A stretch of 64,000 bases of DNA, from contig JAJTAY010000001.1 of the NCBI GenBank assembly GCA_021287165.1, positions 1 through 64,000 on the forward strand. Direction: 5' to 3'. Of the stretch, positions 35,001 through 43,159 are shown piece by piece. The position numbers were made by a program, and so were the translations under genes. Every line of letters begins with the position of its first letter. Within the stretch, counting starts at the first letter, position 1. Source of the stretch: Bacteroidia bacterium (GTDB lineage: Bacteria; Bacteroidota; Bacteroidia; Bacteroidales; F082). Below the pieces are notes generated by a model. That model searched no databases, was not told where the DNA came from, and saw only the letters and a program-made list of their open reading frames with translations.

Positions 35001-35383
35001 TTGTCGTCATCGGTCAGTGAGGCCTTTTCTCCAAGTTGTAAAAGGTTGAGCAGTTTATCCGAAACCTCGGGCAATCGTTCGCCTATAATTTGTGCAGCCT
35101 TTTCACGGCTCATGAATTTCCGGAAAAAAAGCAAGCGATATGCCGGAATAAAGACTTGGAAAATAAGCGTATAGAGCAGTAAGATCAAAAATCCTGCAAG
35201 CAGAACAAAACGTACTGTCCCCGGAAGGTATGCGAAGTATTCGATACCGTTTACTACCAAAAGGTATAATGCCGTCAACCCGGTCGATGCCAAAGAGCCG
35301 TGCACCAGCCGGTTACGCAAATAGCGGCGCATGAAGTCTTCGAGCCTGGATATTAATAGCGTATATGGGTTAGATGCATTCAT
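32024..35383 (-). CDS. DUF4175 family membrane-anchored coiled-coil protein
   Basis: A 1119-residue protein of unknown function. The start is ATG 35383 (MNASNPY). Two N-terminal membrane helices (about 35-60 and 65-90) and a third near 155-180 are followed by a periplasmic beta-rich region (about 185-510) and a long Gln/Glu/Lys-rich coiled coil (about 515-720). Further helical repeats continue to the C-terminus, including a Gly/Met-rich linker (MPSSGKGKGKSKRAMPGNAMQ). The family is common in Bacteroidota. It is first in the DUF4175-small gene-ybeY-mnmG-methyltransferase run. Confidence 0.8.
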   Translation of the reverse strand: MNASNPYTLLISRLEDFMRRYLRNRLVHGSLASTGLTALYLLVVNGIEYFAYLPGTVRFVLLAGFLILLLYTLIFQVFIPAYRLLFFRKFMSREKAAQIIGERLPEVSDKLLNLLQLGEKASLTDDDNSLLSEAIKQKSDRLSLVPFVNAIDKKKTKRVVRWSLIPLAVVLLLLMVFPSFLVSPSTRIIRYNTVFEKPLPYQVTVTNTSLEALHNEDFVLQLSVTGQEIPEEFYLIMDGMKIEMNRISAVEFNHTFRKVNRDIVFRISGGSYLSRELVLTVRSRPRLLSYTASLVYPEYLKRESEKLVNPAFISVPAGTKIHWAFNTKDTDILSIAIDSVSEQAVRGESLWTFGMTSIDKVNLDVFGSNQFMQKEALLTVRIDVIRDEYPTITVSDLQEEQLSRKRFFSGFITDDYGFNDLSALLSVADQQNAGFANNQRRISLYLQPAQVRQNFYYALDLDTLKLSPGQQISIQFRITDNDKFSGPKSSLSQVFSYQIPSVDMLDSIRRNQEQALEKKLETLQQNAAALKKEIQKINRRMLSKPEPDQNDRAMINELVKQQLSLQQQMDQLKKERESINRFNKENELLNERLLEKQAMIDKLVEDVIPEDLKKMMEELERLLDKVNKEQLSDFLKKMEMSTDQMEKMLDRNLSLLKQLQFEKEMNGLMERLERLSEELRKNAEATANRQQDNKQQLLQNLKSIEDSFKQEMSKLDSLKSENNSLEQPFSFQDTKQEEEGIKQDLEQGSKMLQQNDSKGSSDKQQKASEQMKKLKDQLMSMMQMSEEEQLAEDARLVRYLLENVLRISFRQEELISQLSRMRRDDPAYSSVARNQSMLLESFRVVDDSLTALARRQPMVSNFVLDEVSSIKFRISDVQEKMKERLTAEAASSQQFAMMSLNNLALMLAESLKNMEESLGMPSSGKGKGKSKRAMPGNAMQRMREMQEALGKQLQDMMQGKQPGQGRSGMSEEIARMAAQQEALRQQMKNLIDQLKSEGQMGDGGLNKVLEDMEKLEERLVNKYLDEQTLRLQRNIEVRMLESEKALKERELEERRESFEFKGENTGNLIDNSEYNRIMKIQQDMLRTSPLDLEPFLRDRARNYFIRFNESQSNGLPNNR

Positions 35384-35462
35384 GCCCAAAGCGGAGTATT
35401 CTTTAACAACGTTCCTTTTCAAATGTTTGTACTTTCGTAACCCGCAAAAATACGTTAAAGCA

Positions 35463-37475
35463 ATGTCTTCAGTTTTTTATTCTCTTCGTTACGCAGCAAT
35501 ACTGATGCTTTTCATCACAGCAGCAAAATTTTCGTCTTATGCTCAAACAGGCCTTGAAGCCTGCGAAGAACACCATGACCGGTTTTGCCGGCATTATCCG
35601 GAGGAAGTTTTCGTTCCAAAATTTGCATGGCGCAACGATTGGCAAAGTCCGCTTGTGCATAAATATGATGTAACGTTTTATCATCTGGATATCAACGTAT
35701 CGCATACCTCTGTTTCGGTTGGCGGAACGGTTCATATCTATGGGAAAGTGGTTGCTCCTGTGCTCGATACCTTTGCATTTGAGCTGATCACCGCTCACAA
35801 TATTTCGTCAATTGTCTTCAATGGCGTTACCGCAACAAATTATGGCAGGGTAGGGGATAATGTGCTCGTTCCGGTTAATCCGCTGCAGCAAGGGCAAAAT
35901 TTTGTTGCTTCTATCACTTATCAGGGAACGCCTCCTACCGGTGGTTTTTTTGCCGGCGTTTCCAATGCCTATAGCAGCCAGTGGCAGAAATCAGTCACCT
36001 GGTCACTTTCCGAACCCTTTGCCGCCAAGGATTGGTTTCCGGTGAAGCAAGACCTCAACGACAAAGCCGACTCCGTTTGGGTATTCCTTACCTCACCGGC
36101 TGGCACCAAGGCCGGATCGCAGGGTATATTGACGAATGTTGTGACCCTTCCCGACGGTAAAGTGCGTCACGAATGGAAATCGCGCTATCCAATCGCTTAT
36201 TATTTGATATCTTATGCGGTGGCTGATTATCAGGATTATAGCATCTATGCAAAACCTCAGGCCATGGGCGGCGATTCGGTGCTTGTGCAAAATTATGTTT
36301 ACAATCATCCAAATTATTTACCACAGCAAAAAAACAATATCGACAAGGTTGTACCAATGATCGAGTTGTTTTCAGATTTGTTTACCCTTTATCCCTTTCA
36401 TCAGGAAAAATACGGTCATGCCCTCACACAGCTTGGAGGTGGAATGGAGCACCAGACCATGACAACGATCGGCAGCTTTTCCTTCAATCTGGTGGCCCAC
36501 GAACTTGGGCACATGTGGTTTGGTGATAATGTAACCTGTGCTACATGGAGCGACATATGGATCAACGAGGGTTTTGCCACCTACAGCAATTATCTGGCGC
36601 AATACTACATCAACGGGCCCCAGTCGGGCAATTCCTTTATGATCAGTACACAAAACAATGTGATGTCGCAGCCGGGGGGAAGTGTTTATATTCCACCTTC
36701 GGAAATTAATCCCGACAATGTCTGGCGAATATTCAACGGCCGTTTGAGCTACGACAAGGGCGCATCAATCATTCATGTACTTCGGCACGAAATAAACAAC
36801 GACAGCCTTTTCTTTGCAGTTTTAAGAACGTTTCAGACGCAATTTAAGGACAGCACAGCAACAGGCGACGACTTCAAAATGGTGGCCCAGCAGGTTACGG
36901 GCATGGACTTTACCCAATTTTTCAATCAGTGGTATTATGGAGAGGGATATCCACGCTATGCCATTGCGTGGTGGATGGAGGGCAATAACCTCAGGATGAA
37001 CGTGGTGCAAACCACCACAGCCAGCACGCCTCTGTTTGTTATGACCATGCCGTACCGATTGATCTTTAATGATGGCAGTTCGCAGGATATTCGCCTGCTT
37101 CAGGATGCCAATATGAAGCAGTTTACTGTTCCGGTGAATAAACAGGTGGTTTCCATCCAGGTTGATCCGCTCAATTGGACTTTCGAGCAGGTTACTGGCA
37201 TTACGGTCGGAATGCCTGAACGACAGAACGAAGCCATGTTCAGTATTGGACCAAATCCATCGCAGGGCAAGACCTTTGTTTATTTTCCGGAAGAAGCGTC
37301 AGGGCAGGCCACTATTACAATAAGCGACAATAGCGGAAAGTTGGTTTACCGTTCCAATCTTCAGCAGGAAACACGGCAATTTGTTTTGCCCGAGTTTGTG
37401 CCTGGGCTTTACTTTGTTACGCTTACCCGCAATGGAGCAAGGCACACCGAAAAACTTGTTGTACTCAGGCCTTAA
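35463..37475 (+). CDS. Secreted M1 family aminopeptidase with T9SS sorting domain
   Basis: A 670-residue exported zinc aminopeptidase. The start is ATG 35463 (MSSVFYSLRY...), which gives a signal peptide ending near FSSYAQ; the longer frame overlaps the divergent gene. The gluzincin site is HELGH (H346-H350) with the third ligand E369 in WINEGFAT, exactly 18 residues later, and the substrate-binding GGGMEHQ precedes it (LGGGMEHQTM). The final 80 residues are a type A T9SS sorting domain (GPNPSQG...PGLYFVTL), so it should be released or attached at the surface. The last 4 bp overlap the converging kinase gene. Confidence 0.93.
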   Translation: MSSVFYSLRYAAILMLFITAAKFSSYAQTGLEACEEHHDRFCRHYPEEVFVPKFAWRNDWQSPLVHKYDVTFYHLDINVSHTSVSVGGTVHIYGKVVAPVLDTFAFELITAHNISSIVFNGVTATNYGRVGDNVLVPVNPLQQGQNFVASITYQGTPPTGGFFAGVSNAYSSQWQKSVTWSLSEPFAAKDWFPVKQDLNDKADSVWVFLTSPAGTKAGSQGILTNVVTLPDGKVRHEWKSRYPIAYYLISYAVADYQDYSIYAKPQAMGGDSVLVQNYVYNHPNYLPQQKNNIDKVVPMIELFSDLFTLYPFHQEKYGHALTQLGGGMEHQTMTTIGSFSFNLVAHELGHMWFGDNVTCATWSDIWINEGFATYSNYLAQYYINGPQSGNSFMISTQNNVMSQPGGSVYIPPSEINPDNVWRIFNGRLSYDKGASIIHVLRHEINNDSLFFAVLRTFQTQFKDSTATGDDFKMVAQQVTGMDFTQFFNQWYYGEGYPRYAIAWWMEGNNLRMNVVQTTTASTPLFVMTMPYRLIFNDGSSQDIRLLQDANMKQFTVPVNKQVVSIQVDPLNWTFEQVTGITVGMPERQNEAMFSIGPNPSQGKTFVYFPEEASGQATITISDNSGKLVYRSNLQQETRQFVLPEFVPGLYFVTLTRNGARHTEKLVVLRP

Positions 37476-38614
37476 AGTGCAACGGGCAGTTTAATTACGA
37501 AAGTAGTTCCGTTTTCGGCATCGGAGCTGAAGTTGACGGTGCCTTTCAGGTATTTTTCGCCCAAAAGTTTGATGCTGTAGGTGCCAACGCCACGGCTGGT
37601 GTCTTTGGTGCTGAAACTGCGCTGAAATACCTGTGCTTTTACATCAGGTGTCATTTCTCCCTCATTGTGCACGCTGAAGGTAACCTGTTTGTTCTCTTCG
37701 TCCAAAGAATAGGAAATGCTTATCACCTGCCCGGGTTTGGAGGCTTCAACGGCATTTTTGGTCATATTCAGCAAAACGCGTCTTAACAACACAGGATCGG
37801 TTATGAGCATTAAATCTTCGTCAGGAGCATCAATATGTATTTCCTTTCCTTCTGTTACAGGGTGATGCTCAATCTGGAATTTTATGTCCGAAGTAATTCT
37901 TTTAGCATAAACCGTTTTGGGATAAGGTGTTAATTCGCCCCTTTCGGCGGCCAGGAGTTCGCGCTGAGCCATGATTTCATCAATCATCTGGTCGCTCAGC
38001 GACATGGCTATGTTGAGCAGTTCATCCTTGTCTTTATCCTCGGGGAAGGTGTTAAGGAATTCGAGAAAACCTTTAAGCCCTCCGGCGGTATTCAGAATAT
38101 CATGAAAGAAAAGCCTTTCGAGCACTTTGCGTCGTTTTTCATTGCTGATGTCGTTGAACGAAAGGATAACATATTCATTGTCATTATGTCGGAACGGCGA
38201 TGCTGTTACATAAAAATCGTAGGCTACTTCTTCATTGTCAGCATTACGAGCAATAATTCGGCATTCACCTTCGGAACGCTTTTTTGTGTTGAGGCAGTTC
38301 ATGATGGCATTTACTGCTCCGCAATAGCGGCAACTCTCGGAAGTACCGCAACCGCCTTCGTTTTCGTTGGCATGAACGCAATTAATCAATTCGCCGGGAC
38401 GCTTTCCTACGAGCTCAAGCAAGTCCTTTGCTCCAAGCAAATCAACCAGGTATTGATTGGAAAACACCAGCTGACGCTCTTTATTGAGGATAAGCGCAAT
38501 ATAGGGCAAACCATCAATGATATCCGAAAGCTTTTCGAATCGGCGAAAGAGGCCAAAATCTTTCTCAACATTTTCAGGGTCGTCTCTTTCGGCAGGCGCA
38601 AAAAATGTTTTCAT
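37472..38614 (-). CDS. PAS-domain sensor histidine kinase with cysteine-rich insert
   Basis: A 380-residue soluble kinase. A PAS domain (about 30-150) contains an unusual cluster of six cysteines between about residues 78 and 108 (NCVHANENEGGCGTS, ESCRYCGA, IMNC). A DHp-like helix has H171 in FFHDILNTAGG, and an HATPase_c domain follows (N box NMTKNAVEAS; G box GVGTYSIKLLGEKY). The usual DxGxG box is replaced by VHNEGEM. The cysteines could bind metal or an Fe-S cluster or sense redox state. It is the last gene of a run with a small membrane protein (4-bp overlap) and a PepSY-type protein. Confidence 0.85.
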   Translation of the reverse strand: MKTFFAPAERDDPENVEKDFGLFRRFEKLSDIIDGLPYIALILNKERQLVFSNQYLVDLLGAKDLLELVGKRPGELINCVHANENEGGCGTSESCRYCGAVNAIMNCLNTKKRSEGECRIIARNADNEEVAYDFYVTASPFRHNDNEYVILSFNDISNEKRRKVLERLFFHDILNTAGGLKGFLEFLNTFPEDKDKDELLNIAMSLSDQMIDEIMAQRELLAAERGELTPYPKTVYAKRITSDIKFQIEHHPVTEGKEIHIDAPDEDLMLITDPVLLRRVLLNMTKNAVEASKPGQVISISYSLDEENKQVTFSVHNEGEMTPDVKAQVFQRSFSTKDTSRGVGTYSIKLLGEKYLKGTVNFSSDAENGTTFVIKLPVAL

Positions 38615-38796
38615 GGTTTGTTTTTTCTGTTCTGGTATAAATATACAACCAAAACAGCTAAAAACGGACTCAGTAACATCGAAATTGCAAATAGTGCCTG
38701 CTTGCCAAATTTGCTATTCTTACTATATTTTTCTGATATCCAATATGATAGAAGATACCAAATAAGAAAGGCTACGCCAAAGTATACTGCTTCCAT
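38611..38796 (-). CDS. Small two-helix membrane protein
   Basis: A 61-residue hydrophobic protein with two predicted helices (about 4-20 and 34-52) and a basic C-terminus (YQNRKNKP). I do not recognise a family. It is believed real because its stop overlaps the kinase start by 4 bp (ATGA) and it begins 3 bp after the PepSY-type gene ends, an operon-like arrangement. Confidence 0.6.
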   Translation of the reverse strand: MEAVYFGVAFLIWYLLSYWISEKYSKNSKFGKQALFAISMLLSPFLAVLVVYLYQNRKNKP

Positions 38797-38799
38797 GGC

Positions 38800-39348
38800 C
38801 TAATAAAGATAATAAATGATAAATCCCAGTGGAACAAGCAGACCAATAAATGTCATCCACCACCCGCGACCCGATAGTCCGTCGCCACCGCGCGGTATTA
38901 AAATGCCTGTAAGGGCAAGCAATATGAGCGCCCCAGCATAAATGTCAGAAACGATGGTCCAGCTTCGCACCGGATTGTAATGCAGATAGTTAACCTCCCT
39001 GAAAACAAGACGTCGTTTGGTCATTGAGATCTCTCCGTTGCCGCTTTCGAGATTGACTTCGGCTGTTCCCCCTTTTAAGAAAACTTTCAGCCTTTGGTCT
39101 GAAGGAAAGTAATGCTTTCGGTAATCATCATCTACACCGTATTTTCTTAGGAGACTGATCACCTGATCCTTATCAGGTTTTTCCTGAAAAGGAGCTTCAG
39201 TGATGGCCTTTTCAATGACAACGAAATTGGGGTTCCATTCGTTGCGGTGATTCAAAGCAATGCCTGACAAGGCATACACTATGGTTAGTCCAAAAAACAA
39301 GTAGCCAAAATCGCGGTGGATGGCCCTGTTCCATTTTCTCCAGCTCAT
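38800..39348 (-). CDS. PepSY-associated transmembrane protein
   Basis: A 182-residue membrane protein with an N-terminal helix (FGYLFFGLTIVYALSGIALNHR, about 14-35), a periplasmic domain of about 95 residues, and two C-terminal helices. WNRAIHRDFGYLF..SGIALNHR is the PepSY_TM signature, often found in iron-linked or redox-linked membrane proteins. It is the first gene after the terminator at 39366-39398 and is followed by the small membrane protein and the PAS kinase. The function is unknown; a signalling or reductase-accessory role is only inference. Confidence 0.78.
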   Translation of the reverse strand: MSWRKWNRAIHRDFGYLFFGLTIVYALSGIALNHRNEWNPNFVVIEKAITEAPFQEKPDKDQVISLLRKYGVDDDYRKHYFPSDQRLKVFLKGGTAEVNLESGNGEISMTKRRLVFREVNYLHYNPVRSWTIVSDIYAGALILLALTGILIPRGGDGLSGRGWWMTFIGLLVPLGFIIYYLY

Positions 39349-39365
39349 CGGAAAAAGTTTTGTTT

Positions 39366-39398
39366 ACAAAAAAACCAGACCTGTCTGGCCTGGTTTAA
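39366..39398 (-). terminator. Rho-independent terminator after the OB-fold-like lipoprotein gene
   Basis: On the minus strand AAACCAGGCC (39396-39387) pairs with GGTCTGGTTT (39381-39372) around a 5-nt loop, with one G-U pair, and runs into a T-tract ending near 39368. It separates the lipoprotein gene from the PepSY-type operon. Confidence 0.85.
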
Positions 39399-39415
39399 CA
39401 AGGTGATTGATCTTT

Positions 39416-39970
39416 CTATTCCTTTACGATCTCGTACGATTTGGCAATGATGTGATAGAACGACAGCTTATCTACACCTTTTTCAGCCATCATGGCACGG
39501 TAATTTTCAATCTGCTTGTAGGCATCTTCGTTACTGTGGTGGTCTTCGCCTTCTTTATGCTCACCGTCTTCAAGGTGAGGGTTTTCGGCTTCGTCCGTCT
39601 TAAGTTCTTCTTCCCATTCCTTCAGATATGCTTCATCGACAATTGTTTCGGCTACGATGCCTGTAACAATGAAGTCAAGACCTTCGTTGGCGGCATCAAA
39701 GGCAGCCATGTCATCGCCGGTAACAACCTTAACACGACCATCGCTGTTTACATCGATAAGAAACAGCTTTTTTCCATCGTGTTTGCAGATGTGATCTGCG
39801 GTGCCACGAATAACCACAGTTTTTCCTACAAGATCACCTGCCATGTTTTTAAAGTTACCTACGGTTACTTCGGTAATCTGTTCGTCGGTTTGCTGAGCTT
39901 TGTCAGCCTTTTGTCCGCCGCAGGCTGCAATCACAAAAGGTAGCAATGCGACAAAAAACAATTTCTTCAT
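39416..39970 (-). CDS. Hypothetical OB-fold-like lipoprotein
   Basis: A 184-residue lipoprotein: MKKLFFVALLPFVIAAC with the lipidated cysteine at residue 17. The middle (about 35-110) has an OB-like beta pattern (LVGKTVVIRGTADHICKHDGKKLFLID), and the C-terminus has an acidic and His-rich segment (GEHKEGEDHHSNED) that might bind metal. I know no precise function. A TAATTTTG -7 box lies at 40009-40002, and its own terminator follows, so it is transcribed alone. Confidence 0.7.
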   Translation of the reverse strand: MKKLFFVALLPFVIAACGGQKADKAQQTDEQITEVTVGNFKNMAGDLVGKTVVIRGTADHICKHDGKKLFLIDVNSDGRVKVVTGDDMAAFDAANEGLDFIVTGIVAETIVDEAYLKEWEEELKTDEAENPHLEDGEHKEGEDHHSNEDAYKQIENYRAMMAEKGVDKLSFYHIIAKSYEIVKE

Positions 39971-40146
39971 TATCAGTTGATTTTAGTGATACATTCGTCA
40001 GCAAAATTAAGTATTTTAACTATTCAATTGCTTGTTTGAGAGATATAAACGGTTTATTGAGCGGTCGTTATACCCAATTCATCTTCGATAGCCAGCAGAT
40101 CGTGCCTATAAGAAAAGAAAGTCTGAAACTGTAAGCGGTTAGATGC

Positions 40147-41664
40147 TCATTCTTCCGGTATTACCACATCAGTATCGTTGAGCCGAATACCGTCGTAGGC
40201 CCGTTCCACACCATTAACGTACAATATGCTCAAAATGAGGCTTCCATCTTCGTTCCATAGTTTCCATTCTCCATTGCGACGACCCATAAGCCAGTTTCCT
40301 TCTTCCGATTTACGGCCGTTGGGGTAATAGCTTATGTGCGGACCATTGGGCAGATCTTCCCTGAACCCGCCTTCGAAAGCAAGTGTACCATCGGCAAAAT
40401 AGTGTTTCCAGACGCCATTTCGCATTCCTTCGCTGTAATTCCCTTCTTCGGTAAAGCCGGCTGTCTTTATTCGCCAGAAACCTTCGCGCAGATCGTCGAG
40501 GTATTCTCCCTGGGCAATCACATTGCCATCCTGATCGTATTCGGTCATCAATCCGTCAAGTTTTCCCTGACGGTAGTTTTCTTCCCTTAGCACTTGGCCG
40601 TCGTTGTAAAACCAAACCCATCGTCCGTCGGGCTGTCCTTTGCCGTCGAAATTTCCTTTTTGCTCGATGGCGCCATCGGGGTAATAAAACTCCCAGACAC
40701 CAATACGCATATTGTCTTTATAGTTGCCTTGCGATTTGATGGTGCCGTTGGGATAAAATTCTTTCCAGAATCCCTGACGCAAACCTGCAGCATCGAGCAC
40801 ACCTTCGGCAAGCAGAATGCCCTGCTGGAAAACATAAGACGTTGTAATGTTGCCGTCGCGGTCGTACTCGCGCCGTATGCCCTCGGGAAGTCCCTGACGG
40901 TAAGTGGCTTCGGTTTTTACTTTTCCATCGGGCCAAAAATCGCGTCTGTATTCCAGTCGGGCAACTTCTTCGGCGCTTTCCTGCAAAATGTCGTCAACAT
41001 ACTTTTCGATGGTCAGCAAATTGCCTTGCCTGTCGTAGGTTTTGAAAATTCCATTACGAAGTCCGTTTTTGAAAGTTCCTTCTTCCTTGAGTGATCCGTC
41101 TTCGTAAAACCATTTCCAAAGTCCGTTTTCGCGTCCTTCGGGGTCTCGCCGGTTTATGCGTTCACGACTGGTAACGAAACCTCTGCGATATTGAACCAGT
41201 TCGATTATGATGCCGGTAGTATCGTAGGCAAACGACATTCCATCCTCCAGCCCGTTCACATAAGGAACGGTTTTGAGCAGTCGACCCTGGCGGTCGAAGT
41301 GACGGGTGAGACCTTGCCGGATATCGTCTTCAAAATTTTCTCTGATGACTTCATCTTTCAGCCAAACCACGCGGTCGCCCTGCCGTTTTCCTTCTTTATA
41401 GCTGATTTCCAGGGTTAAAGTGCCTTCTTCATCGTAAAATTTCCATATTCCATCGAGTAGGAAATTCCTGCGATTGCCTTCCGATTTGAGCTGGCCGTTT
41501 TCGTGATAATTTTTCCAATAGCCTTCGGGTTTACCCTTGACTAACCATCCTTCGCTGGATATTTGACCTGAAGGAAACCTGAGCATGGTGTAAACGCTGT
41601 CGGGCTGCATGGTCATTGCAACCAGCGGCAGAAAAAACAAGAGAATGAGCAAAACCCGTTTCAT
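40147..41664 (-). CDS. Exported MORN-repeat / YwqK-like repeat protein
   Basis: A 505-residue protein with a signal peptide (about residues 1-19) and then repeats of about 23 residues throughout: units such as GYWKNYHENGQLKSEG, GLWKWFYEDGSLKEEG and GVWEFYYPDGAIEQKG. This is the MORN-variant repeat of the YwqK antitoxin family, here used in an exported protein. The repeats form an extended beta structure; binding partners are unknown. No toxin gene is adjacent. It lies 10 bp downstream of the lipoprotein gene at 41675, so the two are probably in one operon with nadA. Confidence 0.85.
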   Translation of the reverse strand: MKRVLLILLFFLPLVAMTMQPDSVYTMLRFPSGQISSEGWLVKGKPEGYWKNYHENGQLKSEGNRRNFLLDGIWKFYDEEGTLTLEISYKEGKRQGDRVVWLKDEVIRENFEDDIRQGLTRHFDRQGRLLKTVPYVNGLEDGMSFAYDTTGIIIELVQYRRGFVTSRERINRRDPEGRENGLWKWFYEDGSLKEEGTFKNGLRNGIFKTYDRQGNLLTIEKYVDDILQESAEEVARLEYRRDFWPDGKVKTEATYRQGLPEGIRREYDRDGNITTSYVFQQGILLAEGVLDAAGLRQGFWKEFYPNGTIKSQGNYKDNMRIGVWEFYYPDGAIEQKGNFDGKGQPDGRWVWFYNDGQVLREENYRQGKLDGLMTEYDQDGNVIAQGEYLDDLREGFWRIKTAGFTEEGNYSEGMRNGVWKHYFADGTLAFEGGFREDLPNGPHISYYPNGRKSEEGNWLMGRRNGEWKLWNEDGSLILSILYVNGVERAYDGIRLNDTDVVIPEE

Positions 41665-41674
41665 TGAAACTCTG

Positions 41675-42211
41675 TCAGTTTGCTACGGTTCGGCCAGGTG
41701 CAACGCGTTCGTCTTTCTTTAGCACGAAAACATCCTGCTTTTTTACTTTCAGGCTTGTCCGTTCGCCTCCCGGCATGATGTAGTAAAAAGTTGTATCGTA
41801 CTCAACCCTGCCATAACCTTTGCGCCATTCGATGGCCGAAATCTGATAGCGACCCCGGTAGTTAACCACAAACTTTAAAGTACGGTTATCACCTGTTTCA
41901 AACGAAACATCAAGAAAATCAGGACCATATTTTTCACAAACTCCTGGAGTCATTTTCCTTATTACGATACGTTCAACAAACTGCCCGTTAACGAAGCGTA
42001 CTTTGCCACCCATCACACGCGCTTCGTCTTTGGTAACATTGCGCTGCAATACGAATTTACGGTCGTTGTAATACTGCACCTGTTCGGGGCTTATGTTGTA
42101 GGAGCTGATTCTGTCGCGCAATTGTTGCGTCAGATATAACGAATTTCGCGATGCACAGCCACTGCTTACCATTAGGGTGGCAAACACGATGACAGATATC
42201 AACATCCTCAT
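41675..42211 (-). CDS. Hypothetical lipoprotein
   Basis: A 178-residue lipoprotein. The start is ATG 42211 (MRMLISVIVFATLMVSSGC, lipid cysteine about residue 19); the longer frame begins at TTG. The body is predicted beta-rich with YNISPEQVQYYNDRKFVLQR and RYQISAIEWRKGYGRVEYD; I do not recognise a family. It begins 6 bp after the nadA stop codon and ends 10 bp before the MORN-repeat gene. Confidence 0.7.
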   Translation of the reverse strand: MRMLISVIVFATLMVSSGCASRNSLYLTQQLRDRISSYNISPEQVQYYNDRKFVLQRNVTKDEARVMGGKVRFVNGQFVERIVIRKMTPGVCEKYGPDFLDVSFETGDNRTLKFVVNYRGRYQISAIEWRKGYGRVEYDTTFYYIMPGGERTSLKVKKQDVFVLKKDERVAPGRTVAN

Positions 42212-42217
42212 AATCAA

Positions 42218-43156
42218 TTATTTTATCAGTCCTAAATTTACCGACAGATCAAGCATTCGTTCTATTGGCTTACGCGCTTTGTTCATGAGTGTTTCGTCCA
42301 TCTCGAGGGCAGGACGCTCATTTTTCATCGCAAGATACAGTTTTTCGAGCGTGTTGAGCTTCATGAACGGACAATCGTTGCAGCTGCAGGTTTCGTCGGA
42401 AGGCACAACTAAAAATGATTTTTCAGGTGAAGCCTGTTGCATTTGATATATGATGCCAGTTTCGGTTGCCACGATAAACTTCCTGGAATCGCTTTTTTTG
42501 GTATAGGCGAGCAAAGCCGTAGTTGAACCAACAAAACTTGCCAGCTCGAGTACTGGTGCCTGACATTCGGGATGTGCAATGATCTCGGCATCAGGATTTT
42601 GCATTTTCATCTTGATAATAGCCTCAGCCGTGAGGATGTCGTGCACCTGACATGTACCATCCCAAAGCACCATGTTGCGGCCGGTAAGCCTGTTTATATA
42701 GCCACCAAGATTTTTATCGGGAGCAAAAACGACAGGATGATTTTTAGGGAAGGACTCAACCAGCTGAACGGCATTTCCCGATGTAACAATCAGGTCGGAC
42801 ATGGCTTTCACCTCTGCAGAACAATTGATGTAGGAAATAACGGTATGACCAGGATAATTTTTTAAAAACGTTGCAAAATCGTTGGGCGGACAGCTATCGG
42901 CCAGAGAACAGCCCGCTTCGAGGTCGGGAAGAACGACGAGCTTGTCCGGGTTGAGTATTTTGGCTGTTTCGGCCATGAAATGCACACCGGCAAAAACGAT
43001 CATGTCGGCATCGGTTTGTGCAGCTTTTTGGGCAAGGCCAAGACTATCGCCAACATAATCTGCAATATCCTGTATTTCAGGCACCTGATAGTAATGAGCC
43101 AAAATGACTGCATTTTTCTGCTTTTTCAACAAGGCTATTTCTGAGGCAAAATCCAT
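42218..43156 (-). CDS. nadA: Quinolinate synthase A
   Basis: A 312-residue cytosolic [4Fe-4S] enzyme that condenses iminoaspartate with dihydroxyacetone phosphate in NAD synthesis. The start is ATG 43156; a GTG precedes it. Key parts: [11 protein letters not shown], the likely cluster ligands C83 (EAGCS), C169 (DGTCQVH) and one in CSCNDCPFM, and FAPDKNLG. Length is normal for the short form of NadA. nadB and nadC are not in the window. A TATTTTTG -7 box lies at 43201-43194. It is the first gene leftward of the AT-rich candidate origin. Confidence 0.95.
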   Translation of the reverse strand: MDFASEIALLKKQKNAVILAHYYQVPEIQDIADYVGDSLGLAQKAAQTDADMIVFAGVHFMAETAKILNPDKLVVLPDLEAGCSLADSCPPNDFATFLKNYPGHTVISYINCSAEVKAMSDLIVTSGNAVQLVESFPKNHPVVFAPDKNLGGYINRLTGRNMVLWDGTCQVHDILTAEAIIKMKMQNPDAEIIAHPECQAPVLELASFVGSTTALLAYTKKSDSRKFIVATETGIIYQMQQASPEKSFLVVPSDETCSCNDCPFMKLNTLEKLYLAMKNERPALEMDETLMNKARKPIERMLDLSVNLGLIK

Positions 43157-43159
43157 CAC

